DNA from: a virus
IMG/VR virus record: IMGVR_UViG_3300021959_009735
Coordinates: 1 to 60,533 of that record
Length of the DNA: 60,533 nt
Direction: 5' to 3' (one strand)
The position numbers and the translations under genes were made by a program. The notes beneath the pieces were generated by a model. That model ran no database searches and was not told the origin of the DNA. It saw nothing but the letters and a program-made list of their open reading frames with translations. Every line of letters begins with the position of its first letter. Position 1 is the stretch's first letter. This document shows, piece by piece, positions 15,494 through 23,135 of the stretch.

Positions 15494-16115
15494 ATAATTT
15501 ATTCTGCTTTTCTTGACGTTCTATAGTCTTAGGATGCCTTAGGGAATAATCTTCTACTGCCGGTAACTGAGCTGTTGTTTTAAATCCTGTAATACGTTCA
15601 TGTACCTTTCCGGTCCATTCAATACCTTCTCTGTTCCGGTAAATACGTCCTTGCCAGTCTGGCCAATTGATAAATCCAAACTCATTGACGTGCCATCTCC
15701 ATTTTGCAATATGCTCATCTGTAATTCCTTCTACTGTATTTACTCGAGGTACCCAGTAAAGATCTACTTCTTGATTCATTTCTAATAGAGAAGGAAGCAT
15801 TACCATTAAGCTTGGTGATACTTTCTCGTCAGCATCTATCTGAAAGATATAATCTTTAGAGCAGTATGCATTAAGTTTATTCTTCCATTGGGCAAAATCG
15901 CCATCGAAGAACCCTCTCCAGATATGAAAGTTAGGAAATTTATTTAAGGGTTGCAACTCCTCAAAGAGTTCTTCATCTCCGTTTTTAAGATCAAAGAGTA
16001 CAACTATCTCATCGTGAGGTCTTTTATTTTCTCTTAAGAACCCAACCAGGCTTCTTATCTCTTCTCTCTCGTTGCAGACTGTTATCGCAAACGATATGGA
16101 AGGTGCCTTGCTCAT
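15480..16115 (-). CDS. Family 2 glycosyltransferase, short form
   Basis: The protein opens with SFAITVCNEREEIRSLVGFL, the GT2 nucleotide-sugar strand. YIFQIDADEKVSPSLM carries the DxD-type DAD. Then YWVPRVNTVEG and a WRWHVNEFGF aromatic stretch follow. At 211 residues it is close to the minimal GT-A core, similar to WaaE/KdtX-like glucosyltransferases. It overlaps the HAD phosphatase gene by 14 bases. Confidence 0.85.
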   Translation of the reverse strand: MSKAPSISFAITVCNEREEIRSLVGFLRENKRPHDEIVVLFDLKNGDEELFEELQPLNKFPNFHIWRGFFDGDFAQWKNKLNAYCSKDYIFQIDADEKVSPSLMVMLPSLLEMNQEVDLYWVPRVNTVEGITDEHIAKWRWHVNEFGFINWPDWQGRIYRNREGIEWTGKVHERITGFKTTAQLPAVEDYSLRHPKTIERQEKQNKLYDSL

Positions 16116-16549
16116 AATACAAAAAATTCAATTACATCCAAAGCATCCATAAAACTATACTGGTCAAAATACTGGATATTTTTCATATCCATCTTATGCG
16201 TCTGTTCCTCTGGGAACTTGGTTTTATCTTCTTCTAAAATTGGAACAGCTTTTGCGGCTGCCCATCTCCAGGCATTGGCATCTGTACCGTCCAAAAAAAC
16301 CATTCCCTTCTCTGGGACTGTCATTGTTGCCGGGTACCATACTTTAGTTTCTTCGTCTACAAACTTTAAGTCTTTGTAAAGTTCTGGCAGGTCCTCGGCA
16401 GTATTCTTAGCTAAGTCGCTTCCTTCTACCATGAGAGTAGAGGTGGAGAAGCCGCATGTAAAGCACATCCACGTCTTTGTAGTTTGATCAATCTCTTGCT
16501 GATAGCAGGCATTGCTACCGCATCTTGCACAATCGGTTAACTTATCCAT
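16112..16549 (-). CDS. Zinc-ribbon protein, 145 aa
   Basis: CARCGSNAC at residues 7-15 and CFTCGFST at 29-36 form a four-Cys zinc ribbon. The remainder is an acidic, tryptophan-containing domain with no catalytic motif. Small zinc-ribbon proteins of this build occur in T4-like phages of marine bacteria, where their job is unknown. It overlaps both neighbours by a few bases within the glycan operon. Confidence 0.7.
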   Translation of the reverse strand: MDKLTDCARCGSNACYQQEIDQTTKTWMCFTCGFSTSTLMVEGSDLAKNTAEDLPELYKDLKFVDEETKVWYPATMTVPEKGMVFLDGTDANAWRWAAAKAVPILEEDKTKFPEEQTHKMDMKNIQYFDQYSFMDALDVIEFFVL

Positions 16550-17832
16550 TAATCTAATTTTTCTAGTTTTGGAAGCTGAAGGGATGGTAATTTGAGCTCA
16601 ATCTGCTTTGGAAACTCAGGAAGCTTTTCATCAAGTAGAATTCCAATCTCTTCCTTCATTGCCTGCAGGGAAAACTTTTTACTATTCTGTCTACCTAGAA
16701 TGTGAGAGCTCTTGAGGTAGTCTTTATACTTCTTAGCAACCTGTTTATAAACTGTACCAACCTGCGCATCGTCAGGCCTAAACCATTTAGCTTCTTTAAG
16801 GATAAGGTTGGGTAAGGTAGCTGTTGTATGAACATTATCTAATGTGCCTCCTACGAGAATACTAAGATCCGAGGGAAGAAAATCTAGATGTCCTGACCAT
16901 CCGGAGGCGATAACTGGCTTACCTGTAGCAACCCCGAACTCAAGTAAAGGTCTACCAAATCCTTCTCCCTTGGTAAAGCTTACAAGAGCTTTAATTTTAC
17001 GATGGTTATACAGCTGGTTTATTTCCTCATCGTAAAGCTCGCCATGGAGTAGGTATACGTTAGGTAGATTTCCCTTAACCGATCGTTTTATCTCTTCAAT
17101 CTTATTTAATACTGATTCTTGATCCTGAATTGAGCTACCTCCTTTTTGTACTTTAAGTAACAAGGCAGGAGCATTACGTCTGTTTTTGAAAGTTTCTAAA
17201 AACGTCTTAAGAGTATATCCAATATTTTTTCTATCTTCTCCTACTTTTCCCTGCATCCAGTGACCTATTACAAGGTAAACGAAATTCTCTTTTATTGAAG
17301 TAAGATCAAAAGATTTTTCATCCATTTTAAGCTGTCGGTACTTTGTAAGATCAACTCCCTCAAAAATAACAGCGGTATCCGTAGCAAGTTTAAATTCTTT
17401 TACGACCTGATCTGTTCTTTTATCTTTCTGCTCAAATGCACTATTTTTAAGAACTTCTATAGAATGCTTGCTAGAACCGATTATTAAGTCCATTCTATTA
17501 CAGCCTTCGAGCCAAGATGGATCGCATAAAGTAGTTTCTATACCAGCAGTTAATCCAATATTATACTTTCCAACAGGTTGAAATTCGTTAGGTACAGTAT
17601 GCTGTATCCATACATCTGGCACGGCGGTAAGGTTAGGTACTATAAGAGAGGCTAGTTGATGTTCCTCATGATCTTTTAAGTACCCAAATCTGGTGTTTCC
17701 CCATCTCTGAGAGAGGATCTGAATATCAAATCTATCCAGAGCAATAAGTGCTTTAATAAAATCTCTGGCTCTTGCTCCATACCCGCTGTAGGTATCTACC
17801 GGGCAAGAGATTGCTAACGTATTTTTACTCAT
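16549..17832 (-). CDS. GT4-like (GT-B) glycosyltransferase
   Basis: The N-terminus (YSGYGARARDFIKALIAL) has the glycine-rich donor-domain start of GT4 retaining glycosyltransferases. The C-terminal half contains KALVSFTKGEGFGRPLLEFG, the EGFGxPxxE signature that binds the nucleotide sugar, then GKPVIASGWSGHLDFL. Its 427 residues are typical. It follows another GT4 protein with an 8-base overlap; the two may act in succession. Confidence 0.88.
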   Translation of the reverse strand: MSKNTLAISCPVDTYSGYGARARDFIKALIALDRFDIQILSQRWGNTRFGYLKDHEEHQLASLIVPNLTAVPDVWIQHTVPNEFQPVGKYNIGLTAGIETTLCDPSWLEGCNRMDLIIGSSKHSIEVLKNSAFEQKDKRTDQVVKEFKLATDTAVIFEGVDLTKYRQLKMDEKSFDLTSIKENFVYLVIGHWMQGKVGEDRKNIGYTLKTFLETFKNRRNAPALLLKVQKGGSSIQDQESVLNKIEEIKRSVKGNLPNVYLLHGELYDEEINQLYNHRKIKALVSFTKGEGFGRPLLEFGVATGKPVIASGWSGHLDFLPSDLSILVGGTLDNVHTTATLPNLILKEAKWFRPDDAQVGTVYKQVAKKYKDYLKSSHILGRQNSKKFSLQAMKEEIGILLDEKLPEFPKQIELKLPSLQLPKLEKLD

Positions 17833-19288
17833 AACTATAGGTGTAGTCGATCAATTTGTGCTTAACATAGTTTACAGGACGAGGTCCGGTTTCAATGAGC
17901 TCATAAGAGTTTCTTGGAGTAAAGTTCTCGAACGCTTTGTCACAGCATTCAATTACCCTGTTAGCCATATTTTGAGCAGACATGTTTGACTCCTTTGATA
18001 GAACCCATTCTCTCCCTTTCAGACCCCTGCGCTCTCTTTCTTCCGGTCCTAATTCATATACCCATTTAAGGGCTGCTGCAACGTCTTCGGGCGAACATCT
18101 GTCGTCGTAGATGTACGGAGTAGCAGGAGATCCAGCAATACTAAGATTTGACGGAAATACTGCTGCTGCCCATTCGCCGCATTTGGTAAACGTTCTTCTA
18201 TGATTAGATGGGAAGTTAGCATCGAAGTCAATCCACTTTCCGTTATTATCTTCAAAGCGAGCCTGATCCTGCATACCGCCTGTAACGTTGAGAAGAATCA
18301 TCTTACCGGCCATCATAGACTCTGTAAGAGACAGTCCCCAGCCTTCATTTGACGAAATCAACATCGTAACATCTGCCACGTTATATAAAAGATTCATCTG
18401 AGCTGTCTGAAGAGGATCAGCAGAGAAGTATACGTTTACGTAGCTTGGATCACATAATGCTTCTTTTACTGCGTGAAGATCGGTTCCGTTATTATCCGAA
18501 GGTTGAGTATGCATAATGAGAGCACACTTCTTAGCCTTCTCTTCTCCAATCATATCGCAGAACATACGATAAGAGAGAACCACATCGGCAGGACGTTTGC
18601 GGTGAATGTTCCGAGAGTTCCAAAAAACTACAAAATCAATCTCTTTTCCTTTAAATAAGTCTTTTTTAAAGTCTTTGAACTTATCGAACGCTTCGTAATT
18701 CTCGTCGATCGGAAAGAAAAAATCTTCGTTGATTCCGTGAGGAACATATTCAATGATCTTATCCTCGGCATAGTCTCCTAAAACTAATTCATTAATGTTT
18801 TTAGTTTGCTTGGAGATAGCCATCAAAAGATCTACCGAACGATAGTACCCTCTATTATAAAGTGGTGATGGATAATCATCCCAAATGTTTAGGTAGAAGA
18901 TTGGAATCTTAGTTCTAATCTCTCTTTCCATGTCGAAGAGCCAGGACCAGTAGCGAGGGTCTGTAAAGATTAGAATCGCATCCGGCTTCTCTTCCTTGAG
19001 AAGCTTGCGAACCAACATAGAATCCCCATACCCGGTGTTGCCAAGAACTTTAACGGACGCGTCATTTATACCAGTAATATTGTTTACTTCGTCGGAAATG
19101 TCAAATCCTTTGCCGTGATCTGGATGCTTTACGGCACCTCCAACGTTTAGCCAGTTAAAGTGGTGGGCAGATCCTACCACAATCTCTCTAGCCATAGTTG
19201 CGACTCCGGAATGCATCCGAATATCATCGCATAGAAGCAGAATCTTTTTTCTATCCTTCTGCTCTAGATAGCGAAACTTATCTTTCAT
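17825..19288 (-). CDS. GT4-like (GT-B) glycosyltransferase, 487 aa
   Basis: A Rossmann N-domain (KKILLLCDDIRMHSGVATMA) is followed by a nucleotide-sugar C-domain with SSNEGWGLSLTESMMAGKM, the EGxGLxxxE type motif of GT4 enzymes. The middle carries WNSRNIHRKRP, a typical GT-B hinge strand. As the first enzyme gene of the island it starts about 5 bases after the small ribbon-helix-helix gene ends, so the regulator and enzyme share a transcript. Confidence 0.88.
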   Translation of the reverse strand: MKDKFRYLEQKDRKKILLLCDDIRMHSGVATMAREIVVGSAHHFNWLNVGGAVKHPDHGKGFDISDEVNNITGINDASVKVLGNTGYGDSMLVRKLLKEEKPDAILIFTDPRYWSWLFDMEREIRTKIPIFYLNIWDDYPSPLYNRGYYRSVDLLMAISKQTKNINELVLGDYAEDKIIEYVPHGINEDFFFPIDENYEAFDKFKDFKKDLFKGKEIDFVVFWNSRNIHRKRPADVVLSYRMFCDMIGEEKAKKCALIMHTQPSDNNGTDLHAVKEALCDPSYVNVYFSADPLQTAQMNLLYNVADVTMLISSNEGWGLSLTESMMAGKMILLNVTGGMQDQARFEDNNGKWIDFDANFPSNHRRTFTKCGEWAAAVFPSNLSIAGSPATPYIYDDRCSPEDVAAALKWVYELGPEERERRGLKGREWVLSKESNMSAQNMANRVIECCDKAFENFTPRNSYELIETGPRPVNYVKHKLIDYTYSYE

Positions 19289-19293
19289 GTAAC

Positions 19294-19476
19294 TTAGTCT
19301 ATTGTGATATCAATTTGATCATGTAGAAGCCTTCTATACTCTTCATCGGTAAGGTACAGAAATAAACTTCTATCAGCCAATTTTTGAAATGTGAATTTTC
19401 TCTTCACACATTCGACTTTAAATTTTTCAAAAAGGTCTTTTTCAACCTTTACGCTTGTCAACTTTTTACTATTCAT
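19294..19476 (-). CDS. Small ribbon-helix-helix-like protein, 60 aa
   Basis: I set the start at MNSKKLTSVKVEKDLF because a CTATTTATA element lies 20 bases upstream. The pattern, a basic strand (LTSVKVEKD) followed by two helices (EKFKVECVKRKFTFQKLADR), is that of ribbon-helix-helix DNA-binding proteins. It heads the 14-kb glycan island and is a reasonable candidate for its local repressor, but no operator is proven. Confidence 0.6.
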   Translation of the reverse strand: MNSKKLTSVKVEKDLFEKFKVECVKRKFTFQKLADRSLFLYLTDEEYRRLLHDQIDITID

Positions 19477-19496
19477 AACAATATATAAATATATAT

Positions 19497-19505
19497 TATA
19501 AATAG
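19497..19505 (-). promoter_or_regulatory. CTATTTATA promoter-like element upstream of the glycan island
   Basis: An exact copy, 20 bases before the ATG of the ribbon-helix-helix gene, followed by a very AT-rich stretch (ATATATATTTATATATTG). It is the most upstream promoter candidate for the glycan operon. Confidence 0.55.
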
Positions 19506-19514
19506 CCACTAGGC

Positions 19515-20450
19515 TTAAAAAGAAGGATTGCAGAGAGGGTTATCTTTAAATACGCAGAATCTACAATTATTCTTTGATGGCTTTTTCTGATATACCTTAT
19601 CGACGAATTGACCGGTACTATCAAAGCCTTCCTTAACAAACTCACCTATCTTTTTAAGAGCTCTTCCTCTATTAATCTTTCCAGCAGAAGGTTTGAATTC
19701 CTGTACTCTTCTTCCCATAGCCGGAAAGTCTGGATCTTTAGGAACTTTTCTTTTTACGATAAAGTACTCTACATCGATCTTATCTATGTCTGTGTCGAAT
19801 TGTTTGGCAAAGTACTCTTTGTATAAAAGCACCTGAGAGATCTTATCAGTATCCTTCTTGGCATAGTCTTTCCAGCCAGAAGTAGATGTTTTGATGTCAA
19901 CAATCCTGAATCGATCTGTATTCTTATTGTAGAATACGAGATCAATAAAGCCTTTAAAGTATAGATTCTCTTGAATTGGATAAAGGATTGGAGTCTCTAT
20001 TCCGGCTAGATAAGTTCCTTTGATCGGAAAATAAACGTTTCTCTTCTTCTTAAGATAGTCTAGAATCTGAATCCCATCTTCCAGGAAGGAGTCCAGTTCC
20101 TTTCCATCAGAGAAATGCTCATGGCCGTTTCTATACTTTTCTTTCTTATAGGTCTTGATCATACGCTCTCTTAAAAGCGCATGCAGATCTATTTCATCAG
20201 CCGCTTTAGCCGATTCAGAGTACATGACTTCCAGCCATTCCTGAACGGTCTCGTGTAGAGCTGTTCCGAAAGTTGTATAGATGGAAGGCTGGTATGGTGA
20301 TAAATTACGTACATAGGTTAAGTACCATTTGTGTGGACATTGGCTATACATATAGAACTGACTAAAAGAAATGTTCTTTTCATCTTCTTTTAACCGTCTA
20401 CCTTTAGCTTCCTGTATTAGTTTAACCTTCGGTGGGACCTTTTTCGGCAT
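19515..20450 (-). CDS. PD-(D/E)xK nuclease, Cas4/RecB-like with cysteine cluster
   Basis: The protein has a FSQFYMYSQCPHKWYL start, a GTALHETVQEW helix with the GxxxH motif, FKGFIDLVFY, and DIKTSTSGW with the catalytic D...(D/E)xK set. It ends CRFCVFKDNPLC, which with the Cys at residue about 35 supplies four cysteines for an iron-sulfur cluster as in Cas4 and AddB. A 5'-3' or 3'-5' single-strand exonuclease role in recombination or host DNA degradation is likely. The 311-residue length fits phage-encoded members of this family. Confidence 0.85.
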   Translation of the reverse strand: MPKKVPPKVKLIQEAKGRRLKEDEKNISFSQFYMYSQCPHKWYLTYVRNLSPYQPSIYTTFGTALHETVQEWLEVMYSESAKAADEIDLHALLRERMIKTYKKEKYRNGHEHFSDGKELDSFLEDGIQILDYLKKKRNVYFPIKGTYLAGIETPILYPIQENLYFKGFIDLVFYNKNTDRFRIVDIKTSTSGWKDYAKKDTDKISQVLLYKEYFAKQFDTDIDKIDVEYFIVKRKVPKDPDFPAMGRRVQEFKPSAGKINRGRALKKIGEFVKEGFDSTGQFVDKVYQKKPSKNNCRFCVFKDNPLCNPSF

Positions 20451-20625
20451 ATTCTTCTTTTAACTTCTCGATATAGGCTGTAGCATCCATAAGCTCTTCC
20501 TGTAGGTGCTGTAGCCATTCTAGGATTGATAAGTCATCCCTTTCGAGAGTAACTCCATATTTTTCTTTTCCCTTAGCAGCTCGACTTCGAATCTGCTCTA
20601 TAACCTGTTCTTCAATTCTGCTCAT
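20422..20625 (-). CDS. Small MazG-like phage protein, 67 aa
   Basis: A helix-rich protein with a KGKEKYGVTLERDDLSILEW segment and a second helix (LQHLQEELMDATAYIEKL) carrying an EExxD pattern. This arrangement is common in phage proteins annotated as MazG-like or dATP/dGTP-pyrophosphohydrolase-like. The ATG overlaps the TAA of the -1 frame extension of the upstream gene (TAATG), which supports that the extension is translated. It overlaps the nuclease gene by 29 bases. Confidence 0.6.
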   Translation of the reverse strand: MSRIEEQVIEQIRSRAAKGKEKYGVTLERDDLSILEWLQHLQEELMDATAYIEKLKEEYAEKGPTEG

Positions 20626-20866
20626 TATAGGTAACGTTTTCCTTTATTGTATTCTTTTTTCAATATCTTACCTCTTCTACCGTCTGATAGTAAGACATGA
20701 TACCATGATGGCGTCTTCTGTAAGATACGGACAATGTGAGGAGGTTCCAACTTTTCAGGTTCTACACTTACTTCCGGTTCAGTCTTTTCAGGTTCTATAC
20801 TTACCGGTTCTTCCTCAACAGGCTCTTGAACTTCTTCCCGAGGCGTTTCAACCTCGGGTTGGACTT
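20625..20866 (-). CDS. -1 frame extension of the coiled-coil membrane protein (79 residues)
   Basis: After a -1 slip at the AAAAAAG heptamer, the reading frame stays open for 79 codons to a TAA that overlaps the next gene's ATG. The first 40 residues are acidic/proline-rich and contain a near-perfect 21-base tandem repeat (SIEPEKTEPE then SVEPEKLEPP). The last 37 residues (HIVRILQKTPSWYHVLLSDG onward) have the look of a small folded, basic domain. The transframe protein from the ATG at 21784 would have 386 residues. A single-base assembly deletion in the A-tract is the rival explanation. Confidence 0.7.
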
Positions 20867-21784
20867 TTTTACGGCATCATCGACCTCCTCTTCCTCCTCG
20901 TAAGGAAGCTCTTTCTCCTTTGGAACCTCTAATGTTCCATCTTCATGTTCTAACTCTCCGTAAAGAGTTTCTTTTGGCCTAAGCTGTGCAAAAGCAAAGT
21001 TAGCCGCAATAACCAGAGAAATAGCTAAGGGGTCAAATACAAAGATAATAACAAGAAGTAGAATATTTACAATCCTACTCATTTCCCATCCTGTAACTTC
21101 ACTAATATACTTAAGCGGACCAAGCTCGGCAGCAATCTCTGAGTTTGATTCTAAGTCTAAGATTTGGATTTGAATCGATTGAAGTGAGTCTGCTGCGGTA
21201 GTTCTCTTAGCCTGTACCTCTCTTCTATTGGCTTCTTCAGAAGCAATCCGCTCTTGGGCAAGTCTAAGTTCGGCTGTTGATACGGTGTTTCTTAGCCCGG
21301 TAGCCGAGGTCGTATCTCTAACCTGAATCTGAGTAGCTCTAGCTTTAGAGAGCTCATTAATGGTAGTAGAGATACGTTCTAACTCCTGATCATAACGTGA
21401 GACATCTTCGGAAAAGAATGCTTCTTTCTGCTCTAGAAACTCTATACGCTTTTCTGATACCGTGTATGCGCTGTAGGTCTCTTGATAGGCTGCTGATAAG
21501 AATCCGTAGATCCCCATCGATGTAATTAAGACGAGTACAAAGGCTGCTACCGTTAGGTAAGTTCGTAGAATTTTATTTAACTTGTCCCAATACTGGTACA
21601 GAAGAGATGCTATTACGAGCTTAGATACTTCCAGCGAACCTGCCATGACAATGACCTGTAGCTGTGCTCCGGCAAAAAGCTTACTCAAACCGTAGACACT
21701 ATAGAATGCTGCTGATCCTGATACGGATAAAGCAGATAGAGCTATAATAATAGGTAGAGTTACCTTTTTTATCTTATCGTACAT
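20801..21784 (-). CDS. Coiled-coil membrane protein, zero-frame product, 327 aa
   Basis: Four membrane segments are visible, three near the N-terminus (about residues 8-30, 38-60, 75-98) and one at 245-275. A long alternating Lys/Glu/Gln coiled coil (about 110-215) lies between them, and an acidic Glu-rich stretch near 295-303. The zero frame ends 20 residues after the slippery site with a very basic tail (LKRLGKKFKSLLRKNR). A GTG 12 codons upstream lies inside the preceding terminator hairpin, so I chose the ATG at 21784. Function unknown. Confidence 0.8.
   Translation of the reverse strand: MYDKIKKVTLPIIIALSALSVSGSAAFYSVYGLSKLFAGAQLQVIVMAGSLEVSKLVIASLLYQYWDKLNKILRTYLTVAAFVLVLITSMGIYGFLSAAYQETYSAYTVSEKRIEFLEQKEAFFSEDVSRYDQELERISTTINELSKARATQIQVRDTTSATGLRNTVSTAELRLAQERIASEEANRREVQAKRTTAADSLQSIQIQILDLESNSEIAAELGPLKYISEVTGWEMSRIVNILLLVIIFVFDPLAISLVIAANFAFAQLRPKETLYGELEHEDGTLEVPKEKELPYEEEEEVDDAVKKSNPRLKRLGKKFKSLLRKNR
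20837..20870 (-). promoter_or_regulatory. Programmed -1 ribosomal frameshift signal
   Basis: The coding strand reads A AAA AAG (20870-20864), in the zero frame split as xxA AAA AAG, the canonical bacterial slippery heptamer. Five bases later (TCCAA) a perfect 7-bp stem CCCGAGG/CCTCGGG with an 8-base loop begins (20858-20852 pairing with 20843-20837). Heptamer, phase, spacer and stem all fit the known -1 mechanism used by dnaX and phage tail genes. The -1 frame then runs 79 codons to a stop overlapping the next start. Confidence 0.8.
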
Positions 21785-21798
21785 CTTATCAATATAAG

Positions 21799-21840
21799 AA
21801 AGAAAACCCCTAGAATCCACTATAAAGCTTCATCTAGGGG
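21799..21840 (-). terminator. Rho-independent terminator (bidirectional-like)
   Basis: An 8-bp perfect stem CCCCTAGA/TCTAGGGG (21840-21833 and 21814-21807) encloses an 18-base loop and is followed by TTTTCTTTC on the coding strand. It ends the holin-like gene 8 bases upstream, and flanking A/T tracts on both sides would let it work in either direction. The GTG of an extended upstream frame for the next gene falls in the loop side of this hairpin. Confidence 0.75.
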
Positions 21841-21847
21841 CTTTTTC

Positions 21848-22102
21848 TTAGGCTGCGTCTGTTTTTTCTGCTTCTTCAACAGGCTTTTTGGCGATAGAGA
21901 ATTTCTCTACGGCTGAGAATCCTAAGCCTGCTGCTACGAGGTAGAGCATACCATTATAAACGAACTCTTCTAAAGGAAGTGCAAAGAAGAGGTTAGCAAC
22001 AAATGCTACAAAGCATAGAGCTGCTGCAACTAGCGTAACTGTTCTTTTGGAGGATGCCTGTCCGTGGACGTCGGAAAGCATTTTATTGAGCCATTTTTTC
22101 AT
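21848..22102 (-). CDS. Two-helix membrane protein, holin-like
   Basis: This 84-residue protein has two hydrophobic helices (about residues 22-40 and 48-66), a short basic N-terminus (MKKWLNKML) and an Ala/Glu/Lys-rich C-terminus. It lies directly after the amidase gene and ends in a strong terminator, which is the usual place for a second lysis gene. It could be a holin or an antiholin; the sequence does not decide. Confidence 0.65.
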   Translation of the reverse strand: MKKWLNKMLSDVHGQASSKRTVTLVAAALCFVAFVANLFFALPLEEFVYNGMLYLVAAGLGFSAVEKFSIAKKPVEEAEKTDAA

Positions 22103-22118
22103 GTTTCTTTGGGTTAAG

Positions 22119-22610
22119 TTATTCGCTAAGTGCTTTTACAAAAGCATCCCAGTCGAAGGCTGCTCCTGGGTCTGTTTTGCCTTTTCCTGCGCCTCTAACA
22201 TCATCTCCAGATACATCCGAGTGTCTTACTACTCTTTCTACAGGAATGTTGTACTCCTTCATCCACCATTTGCATACCTCTACAGCACAGTCGAACTGGG
22301 CTTGGGTGTATGTGCCAGGTGTCTCGATTGCTTTGGAGAATGTTCCGAAGTCATGTTCTCCGGGGACTAGTAGTTCGAATCCTAAGTAATGGCCGTTGAG
22401 CAATTCTAATCCCATATGAGCACTCTTTCCGGCATGAGCTGCCTTCTGAGTTGATTCAAGCATCTTGTCATACTTTCCATCTGGGGTGATAAATCCATGA
22501 ACGGAAAGCTTAACGGATTTGAGAAAATCTTTGGCCGGCTTAGGACCTTCTGGCAGCTTTAGAAACTCTGCCATAGAGTGAACGATTATACCTTTCGGTG
22601 TAAATGCCAT
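22119..22610 (-). CDS. N-acetylmuramoyl-L-alanine amidase (endolysin)
   Basis: The Amidase_2 fold is indicated by GIIVHSMAEF (first zinc His), AAHAGKS (a second His), and VVRHSDVSGDDVRGAGKGKTDPG (third His with the conserved DPG). These three residues coordinate zinc in T7 lysozyme-like and PGRP-type amidases. The 163 residues are enough for the catalytic domain alone, with no cell-wall-binding module. It would cut the bond between muramic acid and the stem peptide at lysis. Membrane genes on both sides form a lysis cassette. Confidence 0.9.
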   Translation of the reverse strand: MAFTPKGIIVHSMAEFLKLPEGPKPAKDFLKSVKLSVHGFITPDGKYDKMLESTQKAAHAGKSAHMGLELLNGHYLGFELLVPGEHDFGTFSKAIETPGTYTQAQFDCAVEVCKWWMKEYNIPVERVVRHSDVSGDDVRGAGKGKTDPGAAFDWDAFVKALSE

Positions 22611-22637
22611 TTAGAATAAAAGTTTTTAGGTTAAAAA

Positions 22638-23018
22638 TTAATCTTCGTCAGCACATGAGCAATGGTAAGGTGTTCCGCAATCATCACAGAATTTGCTCAT
22701 AGGTACTGGTTCTTCTACAACTTCTTCTAAGTCGTCTACTCCATCTACATCGTCGACGGCTTCTAGAAGTTTATTATCTCTTTCGGCGCTATTGAACCAG
22801 TAGTCAATAACTCTGTTATAGGAGCCAATGAAAGCACCAAGTACAAGTAGGAGTATTTCTTTCCACTCCTGAGCCATTCCTGCCATTGTATCAACGGGTC
22901 CAAGAAGAGCCCAGCCAATTCCTAAAACGATAACAAGAAAGGTTAACATGGTGAGCAATGTAATGCTCATTCTTCCTCTTTGCATCTTATTATAAATGTG
23001 TAATATGTTTTTGTCCAT
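22638..23018 (-). CDS. Holin-type membrane protein with C-terminal zinc knuckle
   Basis: Two hydrophobic helices (about residues 18-42 and 55-72) with the sequence LVLGAFIGSYNRVIDYWF match the 3-TM/GTA-type phage holins. Residues 82-102 are an acidic Asp/Glu/Val run, and the C-terminus has CDDCGTPYHCSC, an unusual zinc-binding knuckle not expected in a holin. It starts the amidase cassette; a CTATTTATA element lies 31 bases upstream of its ATG. Confidence 0.7.
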   Translation of the reverse strand: MDKNILHIYNKMQRGRMSITLLTMLTFLVIVLGIGWALLGPVDTMAGMAQEWKEILLLVLGAFIGSYNRVIDYWFNSAERDNKLLEAVDDVDGVDDLEEVVEEPVPMSKFCDDCGTPYHCSCADED

Positions 23019-23049
23019 TTGGGTTAAAAGTTATGTTACTTCTATCCCG

Positions 23050-23058
23050 TATAAATAG
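23050..23058 (-). promoter_or_regulatory. CTATTTATA promoter-like element for the lysis cassette
   Basis: An exact copy, directly after a strong terminator and 31 bases before the holin start. Terminator followed by this element is the clearest case here for it being a promoter. Confidence 0.6.
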
Positions 23059-23060
23059 CT

Positions 23061-23085
23061 AAAAGAAAAGGGGCCCGAAGGCCCC
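23061..23085 (-). terminator. Rho-independent terminator, tetraloop type
   Basis: The coding strand reads GGGGCC-TTCG-GGCCCC followed by TTTTCTTTT: a perfect 6-bp GC stem with a UUCG tetraloop and a U-rich tail. A second, longer stem ACCAGGC/GCCTGGT at 23105-23126 lies 20 bases upstream, so two hairpins in tandem end the zinc-finger operon. Confidence 0.85.
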
Positions 23086-23104
23086 TCTTCCCTACACCAC
23101 GTTT

Positions 23105-23126
23105 ACCAGGCCCACCACAGCCTGGT
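23105..23126 (-). terminator. Accessory stem-loop upstream of the main terminator
   Basis: A 7-bp stem ACCAGGC/GCCTGGT with an 8-base loop begins about 10 bases after the stop of the 83-residue zinc-finger gene. No U-run follows, so it probably assists the stronger hairpin at 23070-23085 or protects the transcript's 3' end. Confidence 0.5.
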
Positions 23127-23135
23127 CCCCGTTTT

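Noticed and set aside
21785-21820. GTG at 21820 as the start of the coiled-coil membrane protein
   Set aside because: It lies inside the terminator hairpin of the preceding gene, so it would not be on a transcript that begins after it, and the ATG at 21784 is available.
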